Positions 1-10,943 are shown, counted from the first letter of the stretch. The stretch: DNA of 64,000 nucleotides from Senegalia massiliensis (GCF_900626135.1 NZ_LR130786.1:584296-648295), one strand, 5' to 3'. The notes: generated by a model from the letters alone, not told the origin. A program made the numbers and translations.

Positions 1-255
1 TTCATATCCCTTAGTAACACCAATAATCATATTATCTATCAGTGTTCTTGTAAGTCCGTGAAGGGATTTATGTCTTTTATTTTCAGTAGGACGACTTACT
101 GTTATTTCATTATCTTTTATTTCTATATTCATATCTTTTTCTAATTGTTGTTCTAATGTTCCTTTTGGTCCCTTAACTACCATGTAGTTTTTATCATCTA
201 ATTTAACCTCAACACCTTCAGGTATCTGTATTGGTTTAAGACCTATTCTTGACAT
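1..255 (-). CDS. rplF: 50S ribosomal protein L6, N-terminal part (cut by window edge)
   Basis: Partial gene; the first 85 codons are inside the window and the rest lies beyond position 1. The reading starts [17 protein letters not shown], the usual L6 beginning, and contains VKGPKGTL, the conserved strand of the first L6 domain. L6 binds 23S rRNA near the GTPase-associated centre. The ATG at 253-255 follows a GAGGTG Shine-Dalgarno, 31 bases after rpsH, in the standard spc order (L14-L24-L5-S14-S8-L6). Start and identity are clear; the C-terminal half cannot be judged. Confidence 0.95.
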   Translation of the reverse strand, partial: MSRIGLKPIQIPEGVEVKLDDKNYMVVKGPKGTLEQQLEKDMNIEIKDNEITVSRPTENKRHKSLHGLTRTLIDNMIIGVTKGYE

Positions 256-286
256 AATTGCACCTCCTCATAGATCTAATAATCTA

Positions 287-685
287 TTACCATACGTAGC
301 AGATTACTTCTCCACCTACGTCGTTCTTTTTAGCTTCTTTATCAGTTAATATACCTTTTGAAGTAGAAAGTATTGCTATTCCTAGCCCTCCTAAAACTCT
401 TGGTATTTCATCTTTTTTAGCGTATACTCTAAGTCCTGGTTTTGATATTTTCTTAAGTCCAGTTATTACCTTTTCATTATCTCTGCTGTATTTAAGTTGC
501 ACTCTTATTATTCCTTGTTTACCATCTTCGATCACATCATAGCCCTTTACGAAACCTTCATTTAATAATATCTCAGCTATTGCTTTCTTGATGTTAGAAG
601 CAGGAATATCTACTGTATCGTGTTTTTGACGATTAGCATTTCTTATTCTTGTTAACATATCAGCGATTGGATCTGTCATTGCCAT
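287..685 (-). CDS. rpsH: 30S ribosomal protein S8
   Basis: S8 binds helix 21 of 16S rRNA and is needed early in 30S assembly; in E. coli it also represses the spc operon. The 132 residues match the family length. Visible hallmarks are [15 protein letters not shown] at the N-terminus and [12 protein letters not shown] with GGEVICYVW at the C-terminus, the rRNA-binding half. The first ATG is preferred over the internal Met3 because GGAGG lies 8 bases upstream. It sits between rpsN and rplF in the spc gene order. Confidence 0.98.
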   Translation of the reverse strand: MAMTDPIADMLTRIRNANRQKHDTVDIPASNIKKAIAEILLNEGFVKGYDVIEDGKQGIIRVQLKYSRDNEKVITGLKKISKPGLRVYAKKDEIPRVLGGLGIAILSTSKGILTDKEAKKNDVGGEVICYVW

Positions 686-716
686 TAGAGTTACCTCCTT
701 CCACTCTCGTTTATTC

Positions 717-902
717 TTACCAACTTGCTTTCTTTACCCCTGGTATTTGTCCTTTATATGCTAGTTCTCTAAAACATATACGACATACACCAAATTTTCT
801 TAAATAACCATGAGGTCTTCCGCAAATTCTGCATCTATTATATTCTTGTGTACTATATTTTGCTTTTTTTTGTTGCTTTAATTTCATAGCTTTCTTTGCC
901 AC
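717..902 (-). CDS. rpsN: 30S ribosomal protein S14, zinc-binding short (type Z) form
   Basis: This is the 61-residue zinc-ribbon form of S14 (often called rpsZ or rpsN1). Four cysteines in two CxxC pairs (CRICG and CRICF, around residues 24-43) are the zinc ligands. S14 sits in the 30S head next to S3 and S10. In many Firmicutes a zinc-free longer paralogue elsewhere replaces it under zinc limitation; none is visible here. It lies 15 bases downstream of rplE in the spc order. Confidence 0.98.
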   Translation of the reverse strand: MAKKAMKLKQQKKAKYSTQEYNRCRICGRPHGYLRKFGVCRICFRELAYKGQIPGVKKASW

Positions 903-917
903 ATAAATCCCTCCTTA

Positions 918-1460
918 TTATTTTTTAAAGGGCATTCCCATAAGAGCTAAAAATTCTCTTGCTTGCTCATCATTTTCAGCAGTAGTTACTATAATTATAT
1001 CCATTCCATTAATTCTATCAACTTTATCATATTCAATTTCAGGGAATATTAACTGTTCTTTTATTCCTAAAGCATAATTTCCTCTTCCATCAAAAGATGT
1101 TTTAGAAACACCTCTAAAGTCTCTAACTCTTGGTAAAGCAATATTCATTAATTTATCTAAAAAGTCATACATCCTAGTTCCTCTTAGAGTAACTTTTGCT
1201 CCTACTGGCATACCTTCACGAATCTTAAAGTTAGAAACAGACTTTTTCGCTTTAGTTGTTACAGGTTTTTGACCTGTTATAATCTTAAGTTCTTCTATAG
1301 CTGTTTCTAAAGCTTTAGGATTATCTTTCGCTAATCCCATACCTATATTAATTACTATCTTTTCTAATTTTGGTACTTCCATTACATTTTTATAATTGAA
1401 TTTTTCTACAAGTGATGGCACTACATCATTTGTATACTTTTCTTTTAAACGTGATGTCAT
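918..1460 (-). CDS. rplE: 50S ribosomal protein L5
   Basis: L5 binds 5S rRNA and forms part of the central protuberance, contacting P-site tRNA. The 180 residues are the typical length. Recognisable segments are [35 protein letters not shown] and [17 protein letters not shown], followed by the [10 protein letters not shown] strand. It starts with ATG behind AGGAGG and lies between rplX and rpsN, with 23- and 15-base gaps, so it is certainly cotranscribed. Confidence 0.98.
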   Translation of the reverse strand: MTSRLKEKYTNDVVPSLVEKFNYKNVMEVPKLEKIVINIGMGLAKDNPKALETAIEELKIITGQKPVTTKAKKSVSNFKIREGMPVGAKVTLRGTRMYDFLDKLMNIALPRVRDFRGVSKTSFDGRGNYALGIKEQLIFPEIEYDKVDRINGMDIIIVTTAENDEQAREFLALMGMPFKK

Positions 1461-1483
1461 AACCTATCCTCCTTCCATGAAAC

Positions 1484-1795
1484 TTAGTCGATTACTTCGC
1501 CGCTTTTCTTGCTCACTCTTACTTTCTTTCCATTATCTAATGTCTTATATCCTACTCTTACACCTTGATTATCAGATTTACTCCAAAGCATAACATTTGA
1601 TGCATGAATAGCGCCTTCTTGATGAACTATACCACCTTGTTGCATTTGTTGACTAGGCTTTTGATGTTTAGTTATCATGTTGACACCTTCAACTAATACT
1701 CTGTTTTTCTTCGGTATAACTTGTAATACTTTACCTTTTTTACCTTTATCTTTACCTGCTATAACTACAACAGTGTCTCCTTTTTTCACGTGCAT
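1484..1795 (-). CDS. rplX: 50S ribosomal protein L24
   Basis: L24 is an early 50S assembly protein that initiates folding of 23S domain I. The KOW motif is visible at the N-terminus ([20 protein letters not shown], residues 4-23), and the typical [14 protein letters not shown] segment follows. The 103-residue length is normal. It lies 15 bases after rplN in the spc order. Confidence 0.97.
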   Translation of the reverse strand: MHVKKGDTVVVIAGKDKGKKGKVLQVIPKKNRVLVEGVNMITKHQKPSQQMQQGGIVHQEGAIHASNVMLWSKSDNQGVRVGYKTLDNGKKVRVSKKSGEVID

Positions 1796-1810
1796 TCATT
1801 ACACCTCCCT

Positions 1811-2179
1811 TTATAATACTTCAGGTGCTAGTGAGATTATCTTCATGAAGTTTCCGTCTCTTAGTTCTCTTGTTACAGGACCAAAGATACGAGTTCCTGC
1901 TGGCTGTTTGTCATCTTTTACAATAACAGCAGCATTTTCATCAAATCTAATATAACTTCCGTCATCTCTTCTTAGACCTTTTGTAGTTCTTACTACTACT
2001 GCTTTTACTATGTCACCTTTTTTAACAACACCGCCGGGTGTTGCTGTTTTAACAGAAGCAACTATTATATCTCCAACATTTGCATATTTTCTTCTTGTAC
2101 CACCTAAAACTTTTATACATAATAACTCTTTTGCACCAGAGTTATCTGCTACTTTTAAGCGAGATTCAACTTGAATCAT
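1811..2179 (-). CDS. rplN: 50S ribosomal protein L14
   Basis: L14 lies at the subunit interface and contacts 16S rRNA helix 14; it is also the docking site of the silencing factor RsfS in other bacteria. The 122 residues are the standard length. [18 protein letters not shown] and [28 protein letters not shown] termini are family signatures, with the [20 protein letters not shown] strand between. It starts the spc segment, 29 bases after rpsQ, with no separate promoter seen. Confidence 0.98.
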   Translation of the reverse strand: MIQVESRLKVADNSGAKELLCIKVLGGTRRKYANVGDIIVASVKTATPGGVVKKGDIVKAVVVRTTKGLRRDDGSYIRFDENAAVIVKDDKQPAGTRIFGPVTRELRDGNFMKIISLAPEVL

Positions 2180-2208
2180 ATATTACCCTCCCTTCAGTTC
2201 TGTAAGGA

Positions 2209-2463
2209 TTATTTAACTTTTTCTATAATTTCTACTAATCTCCATCTTTTTTGCTTACTTAATGGTCTAGTTTCCATGATTTTCACCTTATCACCTATGT
2301 TACACTCATTATTTTCATCATGGGCTTTAAATTTTGTTGTTTTCTTAACTTGCTTTCCATAAAGTGGGTGAGAAATAAATGTTTCTACTCCAACTACTAT
2401 TGTTTTATCCATTTTATTGCTCATAACTTTACCTGTTCTTACTTTTCTATTTGCTCTTTCCAT
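2209..2463 (-). CDS. rpsQ: 30S ribosomal protein S17
   Basis: S17 is a primary 16S rRNA-binding protein with an OB fold. The 84 residues include [17 protein letters not shown], the [19 protein letters not shown] loop and the [17 protein letters not shown] end, all typical. It is in the S10 operon order L16-L29-S17 and begins with ATG after a GGAGGG-type ribosome-binding site. The gap to rplN is 29 bases, so transcription continues into the spc genes. Confidence 0.98.
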   Translation of the reverse strand: MERANRKVRTGKVMSNKMDKTIVVGVETFISHPLYGKQVKKTTKFKAHDENNECNIGDKVKIMETRPLSKQKRWRLVEIIEKVK

Positions 2464-2489
2464 TAATTAGCCCTCCTTTCATGGAACTA

Positions 2490-2693
2490 TTAAGCCTTTA
2501 ATTCTTTTAGTTCGCGTTCTCTTGTTATAGTCTTTACTCTTGCTATATCTTTTCTTACAACTTTTATCCTCATAGGATTATCAAGTTGTCCAGTAGCTAA
2601 CTGGAATCTTAAGTTGAATAACTCAGACTTTAACTCAGCTAGCTTGTTTTCTAATTCATTTTTTGTCATTTCACGTAGTTCACTAGCTTTCAT
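2490..2693 (-). CDS. rpmC: 50S ribosomal protein L29
   Basis: L29 lies at the polypeptide exit tunnel near L23, where trigger factor and SRP dock. The 67-residue product starts [10 protein letters not shown] and contains the two-helix signature [20 protein letters not shown] longer reading with seven extra residues is open upstream, but the ATG at 2691-2693 has a GGTGG site at the right distance and matches the family start. Its start overlaps the last 11 bases of rplP, suggesting translational coupling. Confidence 0.96.
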   Translation of the reverse strand: MKASELREMTKNELENKLAELKSELFNLRFQLATGQLDNPMRIKVVRKDIARVKTITRERELKELKA

Positions 2694-3114
2694 TAGCTTC
2701 ACCACCCTCATCACGAGTTACAAATTTACATTTAATAGGTAGTTTATGCATTGCTAATCTCATAGCTTCTCTTGCTAATTCTTCAGATACTCCAGCTATC
2801 TCAAACATTATCCTACCTGGTTTTACAACGGCTACCCAGTACTCTGGTGAACCCTTACCTTTACCCATACGAGTTTCAGCAGGTTTCTTAGTTACTGGTT
2901 TATCTGGGAAGACTTTTATCCAAATCTTTCCACCTCTTTTTACGTGCCTTGTCATAGCCCTTCTTGCTGCCTCTATTTGATTTGATGTAATCCAACCTGG
3001 CTCTAAAGCCTGAATTCCATACTCTCCATAAGTAATAGTATTTCCTCTGGTTGCTTTACCTTTCATTCTTCCTCTATGCTCTTTACGATGCTTTACTCTT
3101 TTAGGCATTAACAT
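2683..3114 (-). CDS. rplP: 50S ribosomal protein L16
   Basis: L16 binds 23S rRNA near the A site and the peptidyl transferase centre. The 143 residues start [19 protein letters not shown] and contain the [20 protein letters not shown] and [17 protein letters not shown] segments. The first ATG is chosen because AGGAGG lies 8 bases upstream. It follows rpsC by 25 bases and overlaps rpmC, in the standard S10 operon order. Confidence 0.98.
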   Translation of the reverse strand: MLMPKRVKHRKEHRGRMKGKATRGNTITYGEYGIQALEPGWITSNQIEAARRAMTRHVKRGGKIWIKVFPDKPVTKKPAETRMGKGKGSPEYWVAVVKPGRIMFEIAGVSEELAREAMRLAMHKLPIKCKFVTRDEGGEANES

Positions 3115-3139
3115 GACCTATTCCTCCTTCCTTAAGGGA

Positions 3140-3784
3140 TTACTGTTCTTCTTTAACCGGAAGAACTTCTCCTTTATATATCCAAACTTTAACACCAATT
3201 TTTCCATAAGTTGTATCAGCTTCTGCAAATCCATAATCAATATCTGCTCTAAGTGTTTGTAGAGGTATAGTACCTTCACTATATCCTTCAGTTCTTGCCA
3301 TATCTGCACCATTCAATCTACCAGCTACTGAAGTTTTAATACCTTCTACTCCAGTTCTCATTGTTCTTTGAATACTTTGCTTCATAGCACGTCTAAAAGA
3401 TACTCTTCTTTCAATTTGTGATGCAATATTCTCTGCAACTAATTGAGCATCTTTTTCTGGAACTTTTACTTCCTCAACATTTACAACAACTTTTTTATCA
3501 GTCATTTTTTCTAAGTCTTTTCTTAGTGCTTCTACACCTGAACCACCTTTACCTATAACCATACCAGGCTTAGCAGTGTAAACATTAAGTTTTATTCTGT
3601 TTGCTGCTCTTTCAATTTCTATTTTAGAGATTCCAGCGATAAACATTTTTTTCTTAACATATTTACGTATCTTATTGTCTTCCACTAAATAATCCGCAAA
3701 GTTTTTCTTGTCTGCGTACCATCTTGAATCCCAATCTTTTATTACTCCAACTCTTAAACCATGTGGGTTAACTTTTTGACCCAT
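3140..3784 (-). CDS. rpsC: 30S ribosomal protein S3
   Basis: S3 forms part of the mRNA entry channel and the helicase-like collar of the 30S head. The 214 residues start [14 protein letters not shown]. The type-2 KH domain shows the GKGG loop in [18 protein letters not shown] (about residues 75-92), and the C-terminal domain shows [20 protein letters not shown]. The gene lies 17 bases after rplV. Confidence 0.98.
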   Translation of the reverse strand: MGQKVNPHGLRVGVIKDWDSRWYADKKNFADYLVEDNKIRKYVKKKMFIAGISKIEIERAANRIKLNVYTAKPGMVIGKGGSGVEALRKDLEKMTDKKVVVNVEEVKVPEKDAQLVAENIASQIERRVSFRRAMKQSIQRTMRTGVEGIKTSVAGRLNGADMARTEGYSEGTIPLQTLRADIDYGFAEADTTYGKIGVKVWIYKGEVLPVKEEQ

Positions 3785-3801
3785 TCGTATCCCTCCTTTT
3801 C

Positions 3802-4137
3802 TTATTCTCTTTCTTTAACTACTACACCTATATGACTAGTTCTTTTTCTAATTTGAAAAGCTCTACCTTGAGCTCTTGGTCTCCATCTTTTAAGTGTTGG
3901 ACCTTGATTTGCATAAACTTCTGATATATATAAATTATCTCTATCTAAATCAAAATTATTCTCAGCATTTGCTACTGCTGATTTTAGAACCTTTTCTAAT
4001 TTATCTGCGCCTTTTCTAGGAGTGAATTTTAATATAGCAAGTGCTTCATCTACATTTTTTCCTCTTACTAAATCAGCAACTATTTGAACTTTTCTAGGTG
4101 AAATTCTAACATGTTTAGCTATTGCTTTAGCTTCCAT
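3802..4137 (-). CDS. rplV: 50S ribosomal protein L22
   Basis: L22 has a globular surface domain and a long beta-hairpin lining the exit tunnel, where macrolide-resistance changes occur. The 111 residues start with [20 protein letters not shown]. The tunnel hairpin is the segment [20 protein letters not shown] (about residues 79-98), with no obvious insertion or deletion. It is 34 bases downstream of rpsS in the S10 order. Confidence 0.98.
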   Translation of the reverse strand: MEAKAIAKHVRISPRKVQIVADLVRGKNVDEALAILKFTPRKGADKLEKVLKSAVANAENNFDLDRDNLYISEVYANQGPTLKRWRPRAQGRAFQIRKRTSHIGVVVKERE

Positions 4138-4171
4138 TTTCGTCCCTCCTCACATCAAAATCCTTCTTATA

Positions 4172-4453
4172 TTATCTAAGTGATGTTTTCTTTTCTGTAT
4201 CTCCATGTCCTCTGAATGTTCTAGTTGGAGCAAACTCACCTAGTTTATGACCAACCATATCTTCAGTAATATATACTGGAACATGCTTTCTTCCGTCATA
4301 AACCGCTATAGTGTGTCCTATCATTTGAGGAAATATAGTTGAACGACGTGACCATGTCTTAATTACTTTTTTATCATTCTTCTCATTTAATTCTTCAACC
4401 TTTTTCATTAAATGATCATCTACAAAAGGTCCTTTCTTTAATGATCTACCCAT
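4172..4453 (-). CDS. rpsS: 30S ribosomal protein S19
   Basis: S19 sits in the 30S head, forms a dimer with S13 and contacts the 50S central protuberance. The 93-residue product begins [19 protein letters not shown] and carries the [20 protein letters not shown] and [13 protein letters not shown] segments. The open frame extends six codons upstream, but those codons include the AAAGGAGG ribosome-binding site, so the ATG at 4451-4453 is the start. Confidence 0.97.
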   Translation of the reverse strand: MGRSLKKGPFVDDHLMKKVEELNEKNDKKVIKTWSRRSTIFPQMIGHTIAVYDGRKHVPVYITEDMVGHKLGEFAPTRTFRGHGDTEKKTSLR

Positions 4454-4493
4454 TAAAGTGCCTCCTTTCAACTGTTATTATCTATTTGATTAA

Positions 4494-5327
4494 TTACTTT
4501 CTTTTTCTTGATCTTACAATATACTTATCAGACTTCTTATTTTTCTTACGAGTTTTATATCCAAGTGTAGGCTTACCCCATGGAGTTACTGGAGATGGTC
4601 TACCTATAGGAGTTCTACCTTCACCACCACCGTGTGGATGGTCGTTAGGGTTCATAACACTACCTCTTACAGTAGGTCTAATTCCCATATGTCTCTTTCT
4701 ACCAGCTTTACCTATAGTAATATTTTCATGATCTATATTACCTACTTGACCTATAGTTGCTCTACATTCAATTCTTACCATTCTTACTTCTCCAGATGGT
4801 AATTTAACTTGAGCATAATTACCTTCTTTAGCAGTTAATTGAGCAGAGTTACCTGCTGAACGAACTAATTGTCCACCTTTACCTGCTTTAAGTTCTACAT
4901 TATGAATTGTTGAACCTACTGGTATAAATTTAAGTGGTAATGCATTACCTATTTTGATATCTACATCTTCACCTGATTCTATAGTATCTCCTACCTTTAA
5001 TTTATTAGGAGCTAATATATATCTTTTTTCACCATCTGCATAATGAATCAGCGCTATATTCGCTGTTCTATTTGGATCATATTCTATTGTAGCTACCTTA
5101 CCAGGTACGCCATCTTTATTTCTTTTGAAATCAATTATTCTATATTTTCTTTTTGCTCCGCCACCTCTATGACGTATAGTTATCTTCCCTTGACTATTTC
5201 TTCCAGACTTTTTATTTAAAGAAGTTAAAAGTGACTTTTCTGGTTGGTCTGTTGTTATTTCATCAAAAGTAGAAACTGTCATTTGTCTCAAGGCTGGTGA
5301 AGTAGGTCTAAATTTTTTAATACCCAT
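4494..5327 (-). CDS. rplB: 50S ribosomal protein L2
   Basis: L2 is a universally conserved protein near the peptidyl transferase centre, required for subunit association. The 277 residues are the typical length. Family signatures are [19 protein letters not shown] near residues 42-60 and the C-terminal [18 protein letters not shown] region, which holds the conserved histidine. Between rplW and rpsS, with 30- and 40-base gaps. Confidence 0.98.
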   Translation of the reverse strand: MGIKKFRPTSPALRQMTVSTFDEITTDQPEKSLLTSLNKKSGRNSQGKITIRHRGGGAKRKYRIIDFKRNKDGVPGKVATIEYDPNRTANIALIHYADGEKRYILAPNKLKVGDTIESGEDVDIKIGNALPLKFIPVGSTIHNVELKAGKGGQLVRSAGNSAQLTAKEGNYAQVKLPSGEVRMVRIECRATIGQVGNIDHENITIGKAGRKRHMGIRPTVRGSVMNPNDHPHGGGEGRTPIGRPSPVTPWGKPTLGYKTRKKNKKSDKYIVRSRKRK

Positions 5328-5357
5328 TATGTTTCCCTCCTTCTTACTAACTATTTA

Positions 5358-5648
5358 TTACATACCTTCGAAGAATTCAATCGCTTTACTATCTTCAGTT
5401 AAAGTTACCACAGCTTTTTTCCAGCTTGGTCTTCTTCCTATATTTCTTCCCATTCTCTTAAGTTTTCCAGTCATATTCATTGTATTGACCTTACTTACTT
5501 TAACATCAAATATTTTTTCAACTGCTTTTTTTACTTCAGTTTTATTGGCTCTTTTATCCACTACAAAAGTGTACTTACCTTCAGCCATATCATTCATACT
5601 TTGTTCTGTTACTACAGGTCTTCTTATTATATCATGTGGATTACGCAT
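5358..5648 (-). CDS. rplW: 50S ribosomal protein L23
   Basis: L23 surrounds the exit tunnel and is the main docking site of trigger factor and SRP. The 96 residues begin [17 protein letters not shown] and contain the [19 protein letters not shown] strand-helix. Its ATG overlaps the rplD stop codon as TAATG, so translation is probably coupled to L4. Confidence 0.98.
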   Translation of the reverse strand: MRNPHDIIRRPVVTEQSMNDMAEGKYTFVVDKRANKTEVKKAVEKIFDVKVSKVNTMNMTGKLKRMGRNIGRRPSWKKAVVTLTEDSKAIEFFEGM

Positions 5649-6271
5649 TAAGCATACACCTCCTCCACTTTTTTAACAGCATCTTTAGTTATGATAAAAG
5701 CATCATATTTTAATATGTCATATACATTTATTGTATTAACTAATGCAGTTTGCACACCTTCAATATTTCTTGCTGATTTAATTATATTTTCATCTTTTCT
5801 ATCCATAACTATAAGAGCTTTTTTGTTTGCATTTAAATTTTTCAAGATATTTGCCATTTCTTTTGTTTTAGGTTGATCCATTTTTATTTCATCAACAACA
5901 AACAGTTCATTATCTAAAACTTTAGAACTCAAAGCTGATTTCATAGCAAGTCTTCTAACCTTTTTTGGTACACTATATCTATAATCTCTTGGTTTTGGAG
6001 CGAATGTTACACCGCCACCTACCCAATGTGGTGCTCTTATACTTCCTTGACGAGCTCTACCTGTACCTTTTTGTCTCCAAGGTTTTCTTCCTCCACCTCT
6101 TACTTCAGCTCTAGTTTTAACAGATTGAGTTCCTTGTCTTTTATTAGCTAATTGATTTTTTACTACTTCATATAATACATGCTTATTTACTTCTACTCCG
6201 AACACATTATCATTTAATTCTATATCATCGATTTGCTCACCTGATACGTTATATAAAGCTACTTTAGGCAT
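5648..6271 (-). CDS. rplD: 50S ribosomal protein L4
   Basis: L4 extends a loop into the exit tunnel at the constriction. The 207 residues include the long tunnel loop [19 protein letters not shown] (about residues 60-78), the site of macrolide-resistance changes in other species, here in wild-type form. In E. coli L4 represses its own operon; whether it does so in this organism is not known from the sequence. Overlaps rplW by one base. Confidence 0.98.
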   Translation of the reverse strand: MPKVALYNVSGEQIDDIELNDNVFGVEVNKHVLYEVVKNQLANKRQGTQSVKTRAEVRGGGRKPWRQKGTGRARQGSIRAPHWVGGGVTFAPKPRDYRYSVPKKVRRLAMKSALSSKVLDNELFVVDEIKMDQPKTKEMANILKNLNANKKALIVMDRKDENIIKSARNIEGVQTALVNTINVYDILKYDAFIITKDAVKKVEEVYA

Positions 6272-6295
6272 TTCATATCCTCCCTTCTATAGAAC

Positions 6296-6928
6296 TTATT
6301 TAGAAGCCTTTACGCTTTCTTTTATTGTTAATAATCCACCCTTAGGTCCAGGTATTGCACCTTTTACAAGTAGTAAATTATTTTCAGTGTCAATTTTAAC
6401 TATTTCTAAGTTTTGAATTGTTACTTTTCTATGACCCATATGTCCTGGTAATTTTTTACCTTTAAATACTCTTGATGGATCTGATGAAGCTCCCATTGAA
6501 CCTGGTCTTCTATGATATTTTGAACCATGTGTTTCAGGTCCTCTTGATTGTCCGTGTCTTTTAATAACACCTTGGAACCCCTTACCTTTTGAAACACCAC
6601 TTACATCAATCATGTCTCCTGCTTCAAATAAGTCAACTTTTAATTCGTCTCCTACATTGAAATTAGATGAATCTTCAACTCTAAATTCAACTAAATGCTT
6701 CTTAAGATCAACTTGAGCTTTACTAAAATGTCCCTTTATAGGTTTATTCACTTTCTTTTCTTTTATTTCTGAATATCCTACTTGAATAGCATTATAACCA
6801 TCAACATCTGTAGTTTTAACTTGCACTACATTCATCGGGCCTGCTTCTACAACTGTTACAGGAACTACTTTTCCTTCTTCAGTAAAGATTTGAGTCATTC
6901 CTATTTTCTTTCCTAATATACCTTTCAT
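6296..6928 (-). CDS. rplC: 50S ribosomal protein L3
   Basis: L3 is an early-assembly protein whose loop reaches the peptidyl transferase centre. The 210 residues start [20 protein letters not shown]. The conserved central region [20 protein letters not shown] and [20 protein letters not shown] is present; the conserved glutamine methylated by PrmB in other bacteria falls in this region. It follows rpsJ by 88 bases, the largest gap inside the S10 cluster. Confidence 0.98.
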   Translation of the reverse strand: MKGILGKKIGMTQIFTEEGKVVPVTVVEAGPMNVVQVKTTDVDGYNAIQVGYSEIKEKKVNKPIKGHFSKAQVDLKKHLVEFRVEDSSNFNVGDELKVDLFEAGDMIDVSGVSKGKGFQGVIKRHGQSRGPETHGSKYHRRPGSMGASSDPSRVFKGKKLPGHMGHRKVTIQNLEIVKIDTENNLLLVKGAIPGPKGGLLTIKESVKASK

Positions 6929-7016
6929 TCAATACACCTCCTGTTTTCTTACAGCGGATTACCGTTACAGTAATCATTCTAAGTAAGGTGTTAACCATAC
7001 TTATTCAATTTAACAA

Positions 7017-7340
7017 TTATAATTTAATTTCAATATCAACACCTGCTGGTAAATTAAGTTTCATTAATGAATCAACAGTATTTGGTGTTGGGCTTAAAAT
7101 GTCGATTAATCTCTTATGAGTCCTTTGTTCAAACTGCTCTCTAGAGTCTTTGTACTTATGCACAGCTCTTAATATTGTGATAACTTGCTTCTCTGTTGGT
7201 AACGGTACTGGACCTGAAACCTTAGCACCAGTTCTTTTAGCAGTTTCTACTATTTTTTCAGCAGATGCATCCAAAACATTATGATCATAAGCTTTTAATC
7301 TTATTCTTATCTTTTGTTTCCCTTTAGAACTATTAGCCAT
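7017..7340 (-). CDS. rpsJ: 30S ribosomal protein S10 (transcription factor NusE)
   Basis: S10 works in the 30S head and, as NusE, in antitermination complexes with NusB and NusG. The 107-residue product contains [15 protein letters not shown] near the N-terminus and [19 protein letters not shown] in the middle, the loop that contacts the 16S rRNA. It starts with ATG behind AAGGAGGG and is the first gene of the S10 operon, preceded by a long leader and its own promoter. Confidence 0.97.
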   Translation of the reverse strand: MANSSKGKQKIRIRLKAYDHNVLDASAEKIVETAKRTGAKVSGPVPLPTEKQVITILRAVHKYKDSREQFEQRTHKRLIDILSPTPNTVDSLMKLNLPAGVDIEIKL

Positions 7341-7537
7341 TTACGATTCCCTCCTTCTATCGCATGTTTATTTACATACGACAAGGTTTTACCGATACAC
7401 TTATCCGGGTGTTTTCTAATGTAAAAAAGATAAATGTTCAGGCAAAGCCTGCCGCCCAATTAGTAATTGGACATTCTCAGCAAAAATTCCCTGCAAGATG
7501 CAGCTACCTCTTGCCTCATCGCATGTCAACCGCATAC
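7341..7537 (-). promoter_or_regulatory. structured 5' leader of the S10 operon
   Basis: About 200 bases separate the predicted start of transcription from rpsJ. The leader has at least three small perfect hairpins in series: 5 base pairs at 7491-7503, 7 base pairs at 7456-7470, and 5 base pairs at 7439-7451, plus an imperfect one near 7391-7408. No U-run follows them, so it does not look like an attenuator of the terminator type. By analogy with other ribosomal operons it may bind a ribosomal protein. I do not recognise a named family. Confidence 0.5.
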
Positions 7538-7543
7538 TTTAAT

Positions 7544-7572
7544 ATTTTAACTTAAAAATACACAAATTACAA
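7544..7572 (-). promoter_or_regulatory. promoter of the S10 operon
   Basis: On the minus strand TTGTAA (7567-7572) and TAAAAT (7544-7549) are separated by exactly 17 bases, a good housekeeping-sigma arrangement. It lies just downstream of the tuf terminator, so the S10 operon can be transcribed independently of the str operon. Confidence 0.7.
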
Positions 7573-7612
7573 GGGTTTTTTTCATTTTTTTCATTTTTTT
7601 TATTTTTTTTAT

Positions 7613-7648
7613 TAAATTAAAAGAAGGGCTTCCCCTTCTTTTAATTTA
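7613..7648 (-). terminator. terminator after tuf copy 1
   Basis: A perfect 15-base-pair stem with a four-base loop, arms 7614-7628 and 7633-7647, starts 10 bases after the tuf stop. The descending arm is itself T-rich on the minus strand (CTTTTAATTT), acting as the U-tract; an A-rich stretch follows. It separates the str operon from the S10 operon promoter. Confidence 0.7.
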
Positions 7649-7657
7649 CTTATATTA

Positions 7658-8851
7658 TTACTCTATTATTTCACTAACTACTCCAGCTCCAACTGTTCTT
7701 CCACCTTCACGTATAGCAAATTTAAGTCCTTTTTCCATTGCTATTGGTGTAATAAGTTCAATTGTAAATTGTGCGTTATCTCCTGGCATTACCATTTCTA
7801 CGCCTTCATCTAATTGAATTGAACCTGTAACATCTGTTGTTCTAAAGTAAAATTGTGGTCTGTATCCGTTAAAGAATGGTGTATGTCTTCCACCCTCTTC
7901 TTTGTTTAATACATATACTTCTGATTTGAATTTTGTATGTGGTGTTATTGAACCAGGCTTAGCTAATACTTGACCTCTTTCAATATCATCTCTTTGTACA
8001 CCTCTTAATAGTGCTCCAATGTTATCTCCTGCTTGTGCTTGGTCTAGTAACTTTCTAAACATTTCTACTCCTGTTACTACCACTTGTCTTGCACTATCTG
8101 CTAATCCTACTAATTCTACTGTGTCTTGTACTTTTAGTACTCCTCTTTCTACTCTTCCTGTTGCCACTGTTCCTCTACCTGTAATTGAGAATACATCTTC
8201 TACTGGCATTAAGAAGTCTTTGTCTACTTCCCTTTCTGGTGATGGAATTGTTTCATCTACTGCTTCCATTAATTCCATGATCTTATCTCCCCACTCACCA
8301 CTTGGGTCTTCTAATCCTTTTAGAGCTGATCCTATTATTACTGGAATGTCATCTCCATCAAATTCATATTCTGATAATAATTCTCTTACTTCCATTTCTA
8401 CTAATTCTATTAATTCTTCATCATCTACCATATCTGCTTTGTTTAAGAATACTACTATTTGTGGTACTCCAACTTGTCTTGATAATAAGATGTGCTCTCT
8501 TGTTTGTGGCATTGGTCCATCTGCTGCTGATACTACTAGTATCGCTCCGTCCATTTGTGCTGCTCCTGTTATCATGTTCTTTACATAGTCAGCATGGCCT
8601 GGGCAGTCAACGTGTGCATAATGTCTGTTTTCTGTTTCATACTCAACGTGAGCTGATGATATTGTTATTCCTCTTTCTCTTTCTTCTGGAGCTTTATCTA
8701 TGTTGTCAAATGCTGTTGATTCTCCAAATCCAAGTCTTTCATGTAATACTGCTGTTATTGCTGCTGTTAATGTTGTTTTACCATGGTCAACGTGTCCTAT
8801 TGTTCCAACGTTAACATGTGGTTTAGTTCTTTCATATTTTGCTTTTCCCAT
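7658..8851 (-). CDS. tuf: elongation factor Tu, copy 1
   Basis: EF-Tu delivers aminoacyl-tRNA to the ribosomal A site. The 397-residue protein has the P-loop GHVDHGKTT (19-27), the DCPGHADYV switch II motif and the NKADMV guanine-binding motif, followed by the two beta-barrel domains. It lies 25 bases after fusA at the end of the str operon. The protein is identical to the second copy at 23450-24643, and I found only four base differences, all silent, between the two genes; the identity extends about 26 bases upstream of the start. Confidence 0.99.
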   Translation of the reverse strand: MGKAKYERTKPHVNVGTIGHVDHGKTTLTAAITAVLHERLGFGESTAFDNIDKAPEERERGITISSAHVEYETENRHYAHVDCPGHADYVKNMITGAAQMDGAILVVSAADGPMPQTREHILLSRQVGVPQIVVFLNKADMVDDEELIELVEMEVRELLSEYEFDGDDIPVIIGSALKGLEDPSGEWGDKIMELMEAVDETIPSPEREVDKDFLMPVEDVFSITGRGTVATGRVERGVLKVQDTVELVGLADSARQVVVTGVEMFRKLLDQAQAGDNIGALLRGVQRDDIERGQVLAKPGSITPHTKFKSEVYVLNKEEGGRHTPFFNGYRPQFYFRTTDVTGSIQLDEGVEMVMPGDNAQFTIELITPIAMEKGLKFAIREGGRTVGAGVVSEIIE

Positions 8852-8876
8852 TATTAATCCTCCTCAATTTTTTAAA

Positions 8877-10943
8877 TTATTTTCCCATAATTTCTTCTGC
8901 AATACTTTTAGGAACTGCTTCAAAATGATCTAATTCCATAGAATAGTTTCCACGACCTTGAGTATTAGATCTTAAATCTGTTGCATATCCAAACATTTCA
9001 GAAAGTGGTACAAAAGCATTTATAGCTTTAATTCCATTTCTATCTTCAAAATTCTCAATTCTACCTCTTCTAGAGTTGATATCTCCCATTACATCTCCCA
9101 TATATTCATCAGGAATAAGAACTTCAACTTTCATATATGGTTCTAATATAACAGGTTTAGCTTTAGCCATAGCATCTTTAAATGCCATAGAACCAGCTAT
9201 TTTAAATGCCATTTCTGATGAGTCAACCTCATGATATGATCCATCATATAATGTGATTCTAAAGTCAGATACTGGGTATCCTGCAAGTATACCTGTTTGA
9301 GCTGCTTCTTGAATACCTTGATCAACTGCTGGAATATATTCTTTTGGAATAGATCCACCTTTGATTTTGTTTTCAAATTCATAGCCTGAGCCTGGTTCTA
9401 ATGGCTCCATGATAATCTTAACATGACCATATTGACCTTTACCACCAGACTGCTTAGCATATTTAGACTCAACATCTGCTTTAGTTGTAATTGACTCTTT
9501 ATAAGCAACTTGAGGGTTACCTACATTCGCCTCTACCTTAAACTCTCTTAAAAGTCTATCTACTATTATTTCCAAATGAAGTTCACCCATACCAGAAATT
9601 ATAGTTTGACCTGTATCTTCATCAGTATAAGTTCTAAAAGTAGGATCTTCTTCTGCAAGTTTTGCAAGTCCTATACCCATTTTTTCTTGACCAGCTTTAG
9701 TTTTTGGTTCTATAGCTACAGAAATAACCGGCTCAGGGAAGATCATTGACTCAAGTATAATTGGATTATCAGGATCACAAAGTGTGTCACCTGTTCCAGT
9801 TGATTTAAGTCCTACTGCTGCTCCAATATCTCCAGCATATGCAATATTTATCTCTTCTCTACTATTCGCATGCATCTGTAATATACGACCAATTCTTTCT
9901 CTTTTATTCTTAGTTGAATTCAAAACATATGAACCTGACTCCATAGTTCCTGAATAAATTCTAAAGAAAGCAAGCTTACCTACATATGGGTCTGTCATTA
10001 TTTTAAACGCTAATGCACTAAAAGGCTCATCATCTGATGATGGTCTTTCTGAAGGTTCTTCCGTCTCAGGAAGTATACCTTGAATAGGTGGAACATCTAA
10101 TGGTGAAGGCATATATTCAACAATTGCATCAATTAATAATTGAACACCTTTGTTTTTATAAGCTGAACCACAAAGAACAGGAACTATTTCATTAGCTATA
10201 GTAGCTTTTCTAATTCCTTCTTTCAATTCTTCTTTTGTTATTTCTTCACCTTCTAAATATTTCATCATTAATTCTTCATCAGCTTCAGAAACTTTTTCAA
10301 CTAAATTTTCTCTAAGTTCTTCTGCTTTTTCTTTTAAGTCTTCAGGGATTTCAGTAACTTCAATTTCTTTCCCTAAATCATCTTTATAGATTTTTGCATC
10401 CATTTCTATTAAATCAATTATTCCGCTAAAGTCATCTTCAGCACCAATAGGCATTTGAACAGGTACTGCATTTGCCTTTAATTTTTCTATCATAGTGTCT
10501 ACAGACATAAAGAAGTCTGCACCCATTTTATCCATTTTATTTACGAAGCACATTCTAGGAACCCCGTATTTATCTGCTTGACGCCAAACTGTTTCTGATT
10601 GTGGTTCAACACCACTCTTTGCGTCAAATATAGCAACTGATCCATCAAGTACACGAAGAGATCTTTCAACCTCTACAGTAAAGTCCACATGCCCTGGTGT
10701 ATCTATGATATTTATTCTATGGTCTTTCCAAAATGCTGTTGTTGCAGCAGAAGTTATAGTAATTCCTCTTTCCTGCTCTTGCTCCATCCAGTCCATTTGA
10801 GCGCCACCTTCATGAGTTTCACCTAGTTTATGAACTTTTCCTGTGTAGAATAATATTCTCTCTGTTGCAGTTGTTTTACCTGCATCTATATGAGCCATTA
10901 TCCCAATGTTTCGTGTTCTCTTTAAAGGATAATCTCTTGCCAT
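8877..10943 (-). CDS. fusA: elongation factor G
   Basis: EF-G drives ribosomal translocation and, with RRF, recycling. The 688 residues carry the P-loop AHIDAGKTT (17-25), the switch I motif ERGITI, switch [10 protein letters not shown] and NKMD, all canonical, then domains II to V. This contrasts with the paralogue at 53806-55881, where switch I and II are altered. It lies 33 bases after rpsG and 25 bases before tuf in the str operon. Confidence 0.99.
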   Translation of the reverse strand: MARDYPLKRTRNIGIMAHIDAGKTTATERILFYTGKVHKLGETHEGGAQMDWMEQEQERGITITSAATTAFWKDHRINIIDTPGHVDFTVEVERSLRVLDGSVAIFDAKSGVEPQSETVWRQADKYGVPRMCFVNKMDKMGADFFMSVDTMIEKLKANAVPVQMPIGAEDDFSGIIDLIEMDAKIYKDDLGKEIEVTEIPEDLKEKAEELRENLVEKVSEADEELMMKYLEGEEITKEELKEGIRKATIANEIVPVLCGSAYKNKGVQLLIDAIVEYMPSPLDVPPIQGILPETEEPSERPSSDDEPFSALAFKIMTDPYVGKLAFFRIYSGTMESGSYVLNSTKNKRERIGRILQMHANSREEINIAYAGDIGAAVGLKSTGTGDTLCDPDNPIILESMIFPEPVISVAIEPKTKAGQEKMGIGLAKLAEEDPTFRTYTDEDTGQTIISGMGELHLEIIVDRLLREFKVEANVGNPQVAYKESITTKADVESKYAKQSGGKGQYGHVKIIMEPLEPGSGYEFENKIKGGSIPKEYIPAVDQGIQEAAQTGILAGYPVSDFRITLYDGSYHEVDSSEMAFKIAGSMAFKDAMAKAKPVILEPYMKVEVLIPDEYMGDVMGDINSRRGRIENFEDRNGIKAINAFVPLSEMFGYATDLRSNTQGRGNYSMELDHFEAVPKSIAEEIMGK

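Noticed and set aside
3118..3312. Minus-strand 64-residue frame within rpsC
   Set aside because: Overlaps rpsC in a different frame and has no conserved features.
8019..8588. Long open frame on the plus strand opposite tuf (and its copy at 23811-24380)
   Set aside because: It is antisense to EF-Tu, has the composition of a codon-bias shadow (rich in Ser and Thr), no ribosome-binding site, and occurs identically behind both tuf copies.
8302..8814. Leucine-rich 170-residue plus-strand frame opposite tuf
   Set aside because: Leucine repeats arise from antisense reading of AT-rich codons; no start signal and no family resemblance.
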